NCBI GenBank assembly: GCA_006386115.1
Contig: VFIW01000086.1
Coordinates: 1 to 64,000, forward strand
DNA length: 64,000 bases
Source: Globisporangium splendens
Taxonomy: Eukaryota > Oomycota > Peronosporomycetes > Pythiales > Pythiaceae
Direction: 5' to 3'
Each line of letters opens with the position of its first letter. Within the stretch, counting starts at the first letter, position 1. This document shows, in pieces, positions 9,000-19,410 of the stretch. Under the pieces are notes generated by a model. That model had not been told where the DNA came from. It made no database searches and worked only from the letters and a program-made list of their open reading frames with translations. Position numbers and translations under genes: made by a program.

Positions 9000-11900
9000 C
9001 TCCCACTCGACTTGACGGCGACTTGGATTCCGAGTTTGCTTCGGAGTGCGCCAAACTGGTTCGTGCCGATCGCCTTCGTCATCATGTCTGCGAGCATGTC
9101 TTCGGTCGGACAGTATTCCAACACGACTTGGTCATCTTCGACTTTTTCGCGAACAAAGTGGTAACGGATGTCGATGTGTTTGGTGCGCTTGTGAAACTCG
9201 GGATTTTTCGCAAGTGCGATCGAACCTTGGTTGTCTTCGAATACCTTCACCGGTCGATCACTCGAGTGTTCACCGGGCTCGCACAGAATGCCTTTCAACC
9301 AAACTGCTTCTTGGGTTGCTTCGGACAGTGCCATGTACTCTGCTTCCGTCGACGACAGTGCCACAGATCGCTGTTTCTTGCTTCGCCAACTGATGCACCC
9401 GCCGTTGAGAATTAATGCATATCCACTTGTGCTTCGGCGAGAGTCGATGTCGCCAGCCCAATCCGCATCGGAGTACCCAATAAGCTCACCACTTGTGTTG
9501 GCTGAGAACGTGATACCATGCGTCTGGGTGCCATTGAGATACCGGAATACGCGCTTGAGTGCTTGCCAGTGCGTCGGACACGGGTCGGATGCAAACTGAC
9601 TCAGCACTCCCACTGCCGCTGCGAGGTCCGGTCGAGTTGCCACCATGAGGTACATCAGACACCCAACAGCACTTCGGTACGGCACGTTCTTCATTGTTTC
9701 GTCGTGCTTGCAACCGCCTTCGCACATATTCTTCACCAACTTGAGACTCGCATCTTGCGGACTCTTGACCGGTTTGCTGTCACTCATGCCAAACTTGCAC
9801 AAGATCGATTGCGCGAACTTGGTCTGTCGAATCGAAACTGCACCGGACACCGCATCTCGCTTGATCTCCATACCGAGACAATACTTGAGTTCACCCATGT
9901 CGGTCATCTCGAATCGCTTGCACAACGCGCGCTTGGTCGTCGCCAACATACCTTCGCTGCTGCACGCAATGATCAAATCATCCACGTACAACACCACAAA
10001 CACCATCTCGACACCATCGCGCTTGACGTACACACAGTGATCCAACTCGCACTTGGTAAAACCACACTCCAGCATGAATGCGTCGATGGTCTGGTTCCAC
10101 ATTCGCGGCGCTTGCTTCAAACCATACAACGAACGCTTCAATTTGCACACGTAGTCGGGATGCGCTTGGTCGACATACCCATCGGGTTGCTTCATGTAGA
10201 TGTCTTCGTCCAACACACCGTTCAGGAACGCGGTCTTGACATCCATCTGGTGTAGCATCAAATTGTACTTGGCAGCAAGACTGAGGATGATCCAGATCGA
10301 TGTGAACTTGGCCACTGGTGCAAACGTTTCTTCGTAGTCGATGCCGTACTTCTGCGAAAATCCCTTCGCCACGAGTCGTGCCTTGTGTCGATCGATCTCG
10401 CCATCTTGGTTCTCCTTCACCTTGAACACCCACTTGCACCCGATGGCTTTGCGTCCCGGTGGCAGTGCCACGACGTCCCACGTGTCGTTCTCCTTCAGTG
10501 ACTGGTACTCCGATTCACACGCTTCACGCCACTTGCTCGCGTCGCTGGATTACATCGCCGACTCGAACGTCGTCGGCAACTCTCCCACTGAATACACGAC
10601 GTGAGCAGCATGGAGCGCAGACAAGTCATCGAGAGACGTCGGTCGATTGGTTAACTTGGAACTTGGGGTCGCACCACTCATTCGACTGACTCCACCAGTG
10701 CGCTTCGGTCGTGGGGTTTCGGTCACATTTTCCAAAGACTGGGACCGAGTGTGACGCCTGATGCCGCTGATGTGCTCCAAACTGCCTTCCTCTTTCCTTG
10801 TCGATTCAGCTTCTTGCTGGGCTCTCGACTCGCTTTCTTGCTCTTCATTCTCATTGGCGTCCATGTCTTCATCCGAGTCATCGTGTCGAGAGTCTTCTTC
10901 ATCCGTGTTGTCATCGACGATGTCGATGTTCGCTTGCTTGGTTGTCGCACCTCCATGTCGTTGACCATCGTCAAAGATGTCTTCCATGAACTTGGCATCG
11001 CGACTCACAAACACTCGACCACTTGCAATGTCTTCGAACCGATACGCTTTCTCGTGCTCTGAGTACCCCAAAAACCGACATCGAGTCGACCTCGCGTCCA
11101 GCTTCAGTCGCTTCGCACTTGGCACATGCACGTACGCGTGGCACACAAAAACCTTCAGATTTGTCAGCAATGGGGACTTGCCACTCCACACTTCGAACGG
11201 CGACTTGTCACAGTTGACCGCACGACTTGGGCACCGGTTCCGCAGAAACGTCGCGGTCGTGACAGCTTCACCCCAATACGACTTCGGCATCTTGGCATGT
11301 TCCAACATGCAACGAGCACACTCCACCAATGTCCGGTTCATCCGTTCGGCGACACCATTGAGTTGAGGCGTGTACGGCGGTGTGAACTGCTGCACGATGC
11401 CACGGTCAGCACAAAACTTGGACATCTTCGCAGACTTGTACTCTCCGCCGTTGTCGCACCGCAGCACTTTCACGCGTCTTCCGGTCTGGGTCTCACCAAA
11501 CTTCACAAACTGGACAAACTGGACAAACTTGTCAAACACTTCCGACTTGCTCTGCATCAAGTACACGACGCAGTAGCGCGACTTGTCGTCGATGAACGTC
11601 GCGAAATAGCGTTTCCCACTGAACGTCGGCGTTTGCATCGGACCGCACACGTCGCTGTGCACGATGTCGAGGAGACTGTTGCTGCGCACTTTGGTTGAAT
11701 CGTGGAAACTCGCACGAGTCTGTTTGCCGATCGCACACCCATCGCACAACTCCCACTTGCTCACCGATGTGAGGTCGATGCCAGTACCGAGTTTCTTCTT
11801 CACGATCGTTTCGAGTCCGCCGTGACCGATGTGTCCGAGGCGCAGATGCCACAAATACGCTTTCGAAGTCGAACTTAACTCACTTGCGGCAAGTGCGCGC

Positions 11901-13201
11901 GCGTTGCTGACTGGAATCGGAGTCATGCTGAGCTTGAACAGTCCCTTGCCGATACGCTTCCCGATCGTCCAACTTGCACCCTTCAGCTTCACGAAACACT
12001 TGTCGACGTCGAACGTGATCGGACCCACATCCTTGGTGAACCGACTCACTGCGAAGAGGTTCCGACTCAATTTGGGGATATACCACACATTCGTGAGTAC
12101 GCCTTTCCGAGGTCCGCGCGGAGTCTCCATCATCATCTCGACATCGCCACATCCGATTGCTTCGACTGTTCCATCGTCCGCAAGGTGCACTTGCACAGGC
12201 TTGATCGCACGACAGTTCTTCAAACACGCTTTCGAGCAGGTCATGTGCTGGGTCGCACCAGAGTCAATCAACCATATCGACACATCCGCATGTCCACCGA
12301 CGTCGTCCCGAGCCATGAACAGGTAGTCGTTGTCGTCAAAACCAGTGTCGTCGCGCGCAAAGTGCGCATGCTGTTGGCGCCGATGATCGCTGTTTTCTTG
12401 GTTGCGAGTAGGGCACTCCGCGATCCAGTGGCCGTGTTTCCCGCAGTGTCGACACGCGCCAGTCTTCTTCATCGGACGTCCCTTCCGTTTCGAGTCGCTT
12501 GTCATGAACGCTTGATCGGACGCAAAACCTTCACCATGTTGTTCCTTGCGCTTCATGTCTTCGTGCATCAATCGCGCAGTCACCAGTTCCCACGTCAGCG
12601 TGTCCGCACGCGACTCCAACGCAGTGATGAGGAACTGGTACGACTCGCTCAAACTGCCGAGCAGCGTGATCACGAGGTCTTCCTCACTGACCGGAGCGCC
12701 GACCGCGTCGAGCTGTTCCGCCAGTGTCTTCAACTTGTTGATGTGCTGGAGCACGTCGTCGCCGTCTTCCATCATCGTCGTGAAAAAGCGTCGACGAAGA
12801 AAGAGCTTGTTGGCGAGACTCTTCTTCTCGAAGTGCGCCTCCAGCTTCGACCATGCATCGTGCGCTCCACTTGCTGAACGAACCAACGGCAGTTGCGAGT
12901 CTTCCAAAGCGAGACAGATGATCGCGAGTGCCTTGCGAGACTTCTTCCGGTACACCGCTTGGTCGCTCTCGGTCTGGCAGTGTTCCAGCTTGATTTCACC
13001 GCTGACGACTTCCCACAGCTCACGCTCTTCCAGCACCATTTGCATCTTGAACTTCCACGTGTGGAAGTTGGTTCCGTCGAACTTGTTGATACGGGAGGCG
13101 GTGGAATCCGTGTTGGCGGAGGCAGCGGCGGCAGAATCGGCGAAGGTTGGGCTCATAACCTGTTGAAACGGGGCACTTGAGTGGTTGGATGCAAAATGCA
13201 A
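8945..13201 (-). pseudogene. C array unit 1 gag-pol (one nonsense codon)
   Basis: The span equals 1419 codons, the same as intact unit 5, and is open except for one TAA at 10550-10552 where other units have GAA ([10 protein letters not shown]). The upstream 883 residues carry Gag, the CCHC knuckle, protease ([10 protein letters not shown]), GAG-pre-integrase and integrase; the downstream part holds RT and RNase H. Unit-specific features are a 9-bp in-frame duplication near 11515 (KFVQFVQFVKF) that also underlies unit 2, and HADVSIWL in place of HADASIWL. The polyprotein would be truncated before RT, so it could give Gag-PR-IN only. Confidence 0.9.
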
Positions 13202-13525
13202 AGTGATTGATTGAATGAGGTCCTTAGTTCACATGCACACATGTTACCTCTAAGCCTACTGGATTCTTTCTGGATTCTTGTCTGTACTATCCACAAAGAA
13301 TATTACTCATAAACAGCTGGTGGGTGCGATCAGATCCTGCACCCACAATCATGTCTTACCTGTCGTAAACATATTACCGTATATACTGGAGTGGCGTAAA
13401 TACGCACATTCAGACTTGACTGTCGCAATCTTGACATTCGGACAAACTCGACACTCGACAGTTACACAGTCGGTGCTCGAGTCGCGCTTTCGACAACATT
13501 GTCAACATTGTCAACATTGTCAACA
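13161..13525 (-). repeat. C LTR 2
   Basis: 365 bp with three copies of the 9-bp repeat at the U3 end. It carries two variants (gtaaatacgc and gtcgcgctttcg) that recur in the LTR at 57259. Confidence 0.88.
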
Positions 13526-15744
13526 CTCCCACTCGACTCGACGGCGACTTGGATTCCGAGTTTGCTTCGGAGTGCGCCAAACTGGTTCGTGCCGATCGCC
13601 TTCGTCATCATGTCTGCGAGCATGTCTTCGGTCGGACAGTATTCCAACACGACTTGGTCATCTTCGACTTTTCCGCGAACAAAGTGGTAACGGATGTCGA
13701 TGTGTTTGGTGCGCTTGTGAAACTCGGGATTTTTCGCAAGTGCGATCGAACCTTGGTTGTCTTCGAATACCTTCATCGGTCGATCACTCGAGTGTTCACC
13801 GAGCTCGCACAGAATGCCTTTCAACCAAACTGCTTCTTGGGTTGCTTCGGACAGTGCCATCCGTCGACGACAGTGCCACAGATCGCTGTTTCTTGCTTCG
13901 CCAACTGATGCACCCGCCGTTGAGAATTAATGCATATCCACTTGTGCTTCGGCGAGAGTCGATGTCGCCAGCCCAATCCGCATCGGAGTACCCAATAAGC
14001 TCACCACTTGTGTTGGCTGAGAACGTGATACCATGCGTCTGGGTGCCATTGAGATACCGGAATACGCGCTTGAGTGCTTGCCAGTGCGTCGGACACGGGT
14101 CGGATGCAAACTGACTCAGCACTCCCACTGCCGCTGCGAGGTCCGGTCGAGTTGCCACCATGAGGTACATCAGACACCCAACAGCACTTCGGTACGGCAC
14201 GTTCTTCATTGTTTCGTCGTGCTTGCAACCGCCTTCGCACATATTCTTCACCAACTTGAGACTCGCATCTTGCGGATTCTTGACCGGTTTGCTGTCACTC
14301 ATGCCAAACTTGCACAAGATCGATTGCGCGAACTTGGTCTGTCGAATCGAAACTGCACCGGACACCGCATCTCGCTTGATCTCCATACCGAGACAATACT
14401 TGAGTTCACCCATGTCGGTCATCTCGAATCGCTTGCACAACGCGCGCTTGGTCGTCGCCAACATACCTTCGCTGCTGCACGCAATGATCAAATCATCCAC
14501 GTACAACACCACAAACACCATCTCGACACCATCGCGCTTGACGTACACACAGTGATCCAACTCGCACTTGGTAAAACCACACTCCAGCATGAATGCGTCG
14601 ATGGTCTGGTTCCACATTCGCGGCGCTTGCTTCAAACCATACAACGAACGCTTCAATTTGCACACGTAGTCGGGATGCGCTTGGTCGACATACCCATCGG
14701 GTTGCTTCATGTAGATGTCTTCGTCCAACACACCGTTCAGGAACGCGGTCTTGACATCCATCTGGTGTAGCATCAAATTGTACTTGGCAGCAAGACTGAG
14801 GATGATCCGGATCGATGTGAACTTGGCCACTGGTGCAAACGTTTCTTCGTAGTCGATGCCGTACTTCTGCGAAAATCCCTTCGCCACGAGTCGTGCCTTG
14901 TGTCGATCGATCTCGCCATCTTGGTTCTCCTTCACCTTGAACACCCACTCGCACCCGATGGCTTTGCGTCCCGGTGGCAGTGCCACGACGTCCCACGTGT
15001 TGTTCTCCTTCAGTGACTGGTACTCCGATTCACACGCTTCACGCCACTTGCTCGCGTCGCTGGATTCCATCGCCGACTCGAACGTCGTCGGCAACTCTCC
15101 CACTGAATACACGACGTGAGCAGCATGGAGCGCAGACAAGTCATCGAGAGACGTCGGTCGATTGGTTGACTTGGAACTTGGGGTCGCACCACTCATTCGA
15201 CTGACTCCACCAGTGCGCTTCGGTCGTGGGGTTTCGGCCACATTTTCCAAAGACTGGGACCGAGTGTGACGCTTGATGCCGCTGATGTGCTCCAAACTGC
15301 CTTCTTCTTGCCTTGTCGATTCAGCTTCTTGCTGGTCTCTCGACTCGCTTTCTTGCTCTTCATTCTCATTGGCGTCCATGTCTTCATCCGAGTCATCGTG
15401 TTGAGAGTCTTCTTCATCCGTGTTGTCATCGACGATGTCGATGTTCGCTTGCTTGGTTGTCGCACCTCCATGTCGTTGACCATCGTCAAAGACGTCTTCC
15501 ATGAACTTGGCATCGCGACTCACAAACACTCGACCACTTGCAATGTCTTCGAACCGATACGCTTTCTCGTGCTCGGAGTACCCCAAAAAACCTACATCGC
15601 GTCGCCCTCGCGCCAGCTTCAGTCGCTTTCGCACTTGGCACCTGCACTACGCGTGGCCCCCAAAAACCTTCAATTTGTCATCAGATGGGGACTTGCCACT
15701 CACACACTCGAAACGGCGACTTTTGCGACCGTGTTGACCGCACT
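13462..15744 (-). pseudogene. C array unit 2 gag-pol, 3' part
   Basis: RT and RNase H half of a C polyprotein, cut off at 15744 by the insertion of gypsy B. An 11-bp deletion near 13860 (gtactctgctt missing between cagtgccat and ccgtcg) shifts the RNase H frame. From ~15590 to 15744 the sequence has many single-base indels against the other units. The upstream half resumes at 24280. It shares the variant FVRGKVEDD with the copy at 57560, suggesting exchange between arrays. Confidence 0.85.
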
Positions 15745-15749
15745 ACTTG
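15745..15749. repeat. Target-site duplication acttg, left copy (gypsy B)
   Basis: acttg occurs here and at 24275-24279. Uninterrupted C units read ...gcacgacttgggcacc at this point, so removal of B and one acttg recreates the empty site apart from one base change. Confidence 0.85.
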
Positions 15750-16285
15750 TTAACCGGACACTTCCGAGTTACGCAGCACGGTACGTGTGTGAGAGAAGCG
15801 TATGCAACGCTTCTCTCAAGGACTCTGTTCCGAGAGCGGTTGCCTGCTTCCTGCAGTGCAACAATCGGTTACCTATAGATCTCTATAGAGTAACCGTCGA
15901 TAACCAAAGGCTTTAGTTAACGGTAAAAAATGGAACTGTTTATTTGTTGGAGGTTGCCCTCTGTAGGACAACCTGGATTATCTTTATGTAACTATGAACA
16001 ATAGCAACCTCAAGTGTAATTACTCCCCATGGGACAATGAGTGGCCATGAAAGACTAACGCTAGTTGTCTTATGTGATTGGATGAAATGCATGTTCAATT
16101 ATATCCAATCGGAGGCGCCGTCACTCAGACTGGCTGCCGGCTCCACCGTGAAGGTTCGATCAAGTACGACGAACCTCATGGTTCGGTCTTAAACTTGTTG
16201 CGCGTACTCTACGTACCGCAAGGTTCGGTTTGGTTGTGTGGTACAACACAAGTGCGTAACCATGTTACAGTGTAACCCCGTTACA
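15750..16285 (-). repeat. 3' LTR of gypsy B
   Basis: In element orientation it starts TGTAACGGGGTTACA (a palindrome) and ends GGTTA(C)A; one base of the terminal TGTAAC is missing compared with the partner at 23740-24274. An AATAAA polyadenylation-like signal lies at 15939-15944 on the minus strand. Confidence 0.88.
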
Positions 16286-16298
16286 CCATTCTCCACTT
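16286..16298 (-). other. Polypurine tract of gypsy B
   Basis: Minus-strand aagtggagaatgg lies immediately before the 3' LTR start TGTAACGGGG. Confidence 0.65.
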
Positions 16299-16469
16299 AA
16301 AGTGCGAAACACTCGAAGGGTCGGTGTGAGAAACGTGTGGATCTCGCGCGTGTGCGCCGGGAAAGGGGAACATTCGTGTATTCCTCGGGAAAGAGCACAG
16401 CGGCGACGCGTGCGTTAATTTCACCGAGTGTTGGTACATATAGTCACTGTGCTCGCGCACGTGAGTATC

Positions 16470-18014
16470 ATGGCCACCAACAAAGCTGTCCGCGAGAAGC
16501 TCGCGCGACAAAAAGGGGAAGGCGTCGGCACTCTCGTCGAAACTTTGCGCAAGCGCGAGGAAGACAGAGAGGTCGCGTCGAGCGCAAGACGAACGACGGT
16601 CACCGCGGATGCGGTCGACGTGCCTGCGGAGAGCGACGGCAGGTCTGCTCCCACATCTGATAGCGCTCCTGCTATAAGCAGTGAGCTGCGATTCGGAGAT
16701 CTCCCTTCCGTGAAGCCGCTGTTCGCGCGTGCTTTGGAAGAGGAGGAAGCGACTGAGGAATTCCTCGTCGTTGACAATGACGGGAGCTCGCTTGAAGACG
16801 AGGGAGCGCTCACCGTGAAGCTCGGCTCCATCGACGAGTGGGTCGAGTACGAGGAGTTGCAAAGCGAGCGACACGCCGCTTATCTCCACGAGCTCGAGCG
16901 AGATCCATCCGCTGACGTCTCGATGTATCGGACGAAGGAGGAAAATGACGCCGTTGAGGCTGTCAACAATCGTAAGAGGAAGCACGAAGTCCTCATTACA
17001 AACGAAGAGGCAGGAGTGCGAGCCATCGTTCACGATGAGCTCAAGTACTCACTGCCCGAAATGCCGCCGCCAGAACTATGGCCGGCTGGCAAGACCGCAT
17101 CGAATCTGCTCGCGAGAGCTAGACTTTGTGCGCGGGACTATGACGCTCAATTTAAAAATTGGCGTGAAAAGCGATTGCGGGGTGAAAATGGGGAATTGCG
17201 TATTCACCCGATCCCAGTCGTCCTCTTTGTTGGAGAGACGGAAGAAGAGTACGATGCCGACTTCATGTCGTGCATCAGTAAAATTAAGGGAGGTAGCACT
17301 CGCACAGTGTCTACCGATCCGACAGCGCAACGCAGTCAACGCATGCAATTTGCAGTTGACCGTGTTCGTCTGTTTCGCTTCAAGCAGGGCGGTGGCACGC
17401 CTCTGCGAGCGGGTGGTCGCGCTGGTAACAGGCGACAAATTACTCGCGCGAATGACAGTCCCTCAGTTGCGCCTCAAAGGCGTCAACAAGATCCGGGACG
17501 TCTTCGCGAAGACGCTCAGCAGGCTCCCACGAGCTCTGCGACACATCGTACCCACGCCACTTCACAAGGTAGTGGGTGTTCCCCTTACGCCGCTGCACAC
17601 GTAGCAGGCGCTCAACATGGTTGTGGCGCTGTCCCTGCTTGTCAATCAGCGGGACAGGTGGCGCCCTACTTCGCTTCAGCATCGGTGGTTGCACCAGATG
17701 CGGTGGTTCAGATGGTTCACGCGAACGCATCGTCTTTGGGGGCGCTACAGCAAGACGTCCGTACCTTTCGCCAGCAATATCTGGACGAAACCTCGCTGTT
17801 GAAGCAGAGGGTGACAGCGCTTGAGACGGAGCTGAAGGGAGCTCGTCAGATGCTGGAGGAGTACCATGTCCGCGGGAAGCACTTCCACGCGAGGTACGCT
17901 CCGCGAGTGAAGACGCTTTGGGAGAGGCACAACGCGCTCGTGTCTCGATGGGCGGCGTCTGAGCCCCCTGATGAGACCGACGTGCTCCCGCACTGGGATA
18001 AAAATCCACAGTAG
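16470..18014 (+). CDS. Antisense coiled-coil protein of gypsy B
   Basis: An uninterrupted plus-strand frame of 514 residues, antisense to the element. The ATG at 16470 is preferred over the in-frame ATG at 16428 because its context (atcATGg, A at -3 and G at +4) is good and it lies 185 bp inside the 3' LTR. The first ~970 nt lie beyond the pol stop, so that part is not a shadow of any pol frame; the last ~575 nt overlap the chromodomain and linker. The protein is charged and acidic at first, has a basic cluster RKRKH at residues 168-172, a Gln/Ala-rich middle, and a coiled coil at about residues 422-475 (LLKQRVTALETELKGARQML). It stops just after the position opposite FYVGLLKRY of integrase. 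Its location, phase and architecture match the antisense ORF of element A. No known family is recognised; a nuclear or regulatory role is inference. Confidence 0.7.
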   Translation: MATNKAVREKLARQKGEGVGTLVETLRKREEDREVASSARRTTVTADAVDVPAESDGRSAPTSDSAPAISSELRFGDLPSVKPLFARALEEEEATEEFLVVDNDGSSLEDEGALTVKLGSIDEWVEYEELQSERHAAYLHELERDPSADVSMYRTKEENDAVEAVNNRKRKHEVLITNEEAGVRAIVHDELKYSLPEMPPPELWPAGKTASNLLARARLCARDYDAQFKNWREKRLRGENGELRIHPIPVVLFVGETEEEYDADFMSCISKIKGGSTRTVSTDPTAQRSQRMQFAVDRVRLFRFKQGGGTPLRAGGRAGNRRQITRANDSPSVAPQRRQQDPGRLREDAQQAPTSSATHRTHATSQGSGCSPYAAAHVAGAQHGCGAVPACQSAGQVAPYFASASVVAPDAVVQMVHANASSLGALQQDVRTFRQQYLDETSLLKQRVTALETELKGARQMLEEYHVRGKHFHARYAPRVKTLWERHNALVSRWAASEPPDETDVLPHWDKNPQ

Positions 18015-19410
18015 CGTCATGGTAGCGTTTCAGCAAACCCACGTAGAACACGGGGTGCGTTGCCATTCTCGTTGGGAGATCGAGCTTGTAATTCAAGTCT
18101 CCAATCTTCTCCACAACAGTGTATGGCCCGATAAATCGTGGCAACAACTTACTCCCGCTGGGGAGCGTTGTGACTGCATCGTTTGGTAGGTTTTTAATGC
18201 TTAAAAGCACTTTATCACCCACACAAAACGTTTGTTTGTTCTTTCTACCCGATTTATCGGCGTAGAGCTTTTGCTTGTCTTGCGCAGCAGCTAGTTGGTC
18301 GCGTACGCGACGCAACAATGCTGCGCGCTCATCGACAAATTGCCGCGCTGCCGCGACGGCTTTGTCTTGCTTTTTCGTTGCTCTCGCAGCGCGTGCTGCA
18401 GAGAGATCTATTTCTGCGCCGGTGTGTGACACCGCGCGTCCTTCCATTCGTGGCTGACGCTCACGCGAGCAGTCGCCTGATTCCGTCTGAGACTGGCTAT
18501 TTTTAGCACGAGTACCGTAACTCAGTACCGTGGGAGAGCCATCTATAGACACACGAGTACCGTAACTCAGTACCGTGGGAGATCCATCTTTAGGGACACG
18601 TGTACCGTAACTCAGTACCGTGCCCGACATGTCAATACTCTGCGTGCTGTCCGGTAAGACCGTGACAGATTCGGAACGCGATCGCACAGGCGGCGCATCG
18701 CGCGCGTCCACGTGAGCGGTCGACACCACGTCCGGTGACGGAGATCGCGCGCTCGCATCGAGCGCAGCGAGTTGCCCTCCCACCGCAGAACGTTCGACGC
18801 CCTCGAACAGAGTGGCGGGTACGCGCGGGTGCCGCAGCGAGTTAAAATAGAACGGAGTCACGGCCGAAGAGTCGTGCTCGCTGCTATTTATAGCAAACTC
18901 GGCGTACGGCAGCCAGCGGCTCCAGTCGCGGGGATGATCGACAGCGATGCTGCGAAGAATATCCTCGACGACACGGTTCACGCACTCGGTTTGCCCGTCT
19001 GTCTCGGGGTGATCGGCAGTGGACAACGCCAGATCTGTGCCGAGCAGGCGAAAGAGTTCGCGCCAAAGGCAGCGGTAAAACGCGGGTCCCGGTCTGATAC
19101 AATAGACTCGGGCAAGCCGTGATAGCGGAACACGTGCTCTAAAAATAGGCACGCCGTCTCTTGCGCAGTGACATGCTTGCGCACGGGTGCAACATGCACC
19201 ATTTTGCTCAGTCGGTCGACGAACACGACGACGCCTGTGTTGCGCGCCTTGTCTTCCGGGAAACCGAAGACGAAATCCATGCTGACCGACTTCCAGCAGT
19301 CTTGCGGAATCGGCAGCGGCGCTTTGTTCTTGCCCGCAGGCTTCACGCGCTGGCACTGCTCGCATGAGCGTACATAATTGGCCACCCATTTGTATTGGTG
19401 TGGCCACCAA
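17440..19410 (-). pseudogene. Gypsy B pol: integrase core end, linker, chromodomain
   Basis: Real homology begins near 19065, where FYRCLWRELFRLLGTDLAL continues the integrase core from another frame after a lost T in a run of T (TTTGGCGC for TTTTGGCGC). It includes HPETDGQTECVNR with the third catalytic acidic residue, the C-terminal domain (LLPRFIGPYTVV, HPVFYVGLLKRY), a long Ser/Pro/Arg-rich linker and a chromodomain (LLRVQRRKG, HYLVKWRGYDVSQSSWEP, VPDLVDAFEAQL). The region 18480-18620 encodes three short repeats (VLSYGTRV). The stop is at 17440, about 1.15 kb before the 3' LTR; that long tail is occupied by the antisense ORF. Confidence 0.87.
18490..18640 (-). repeat. Triple short tandem repeat in B integrase tail
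   Basis: The stretch acgagtaccgtaactcagta recurs three times (about 18507, 18552 and 18598, ~46 bp apart), encoding GTVLSYGTRV-type repeats in pol. Confidence 0.7.

Noticed and set aside
16078..16275. Small ORF of 65 codons within the B LTR (also at 24067)
   Set aside because: Lies fully in LTR sequence, no Gag or Pol similarity; its recurrence simply follows LTR duplication.
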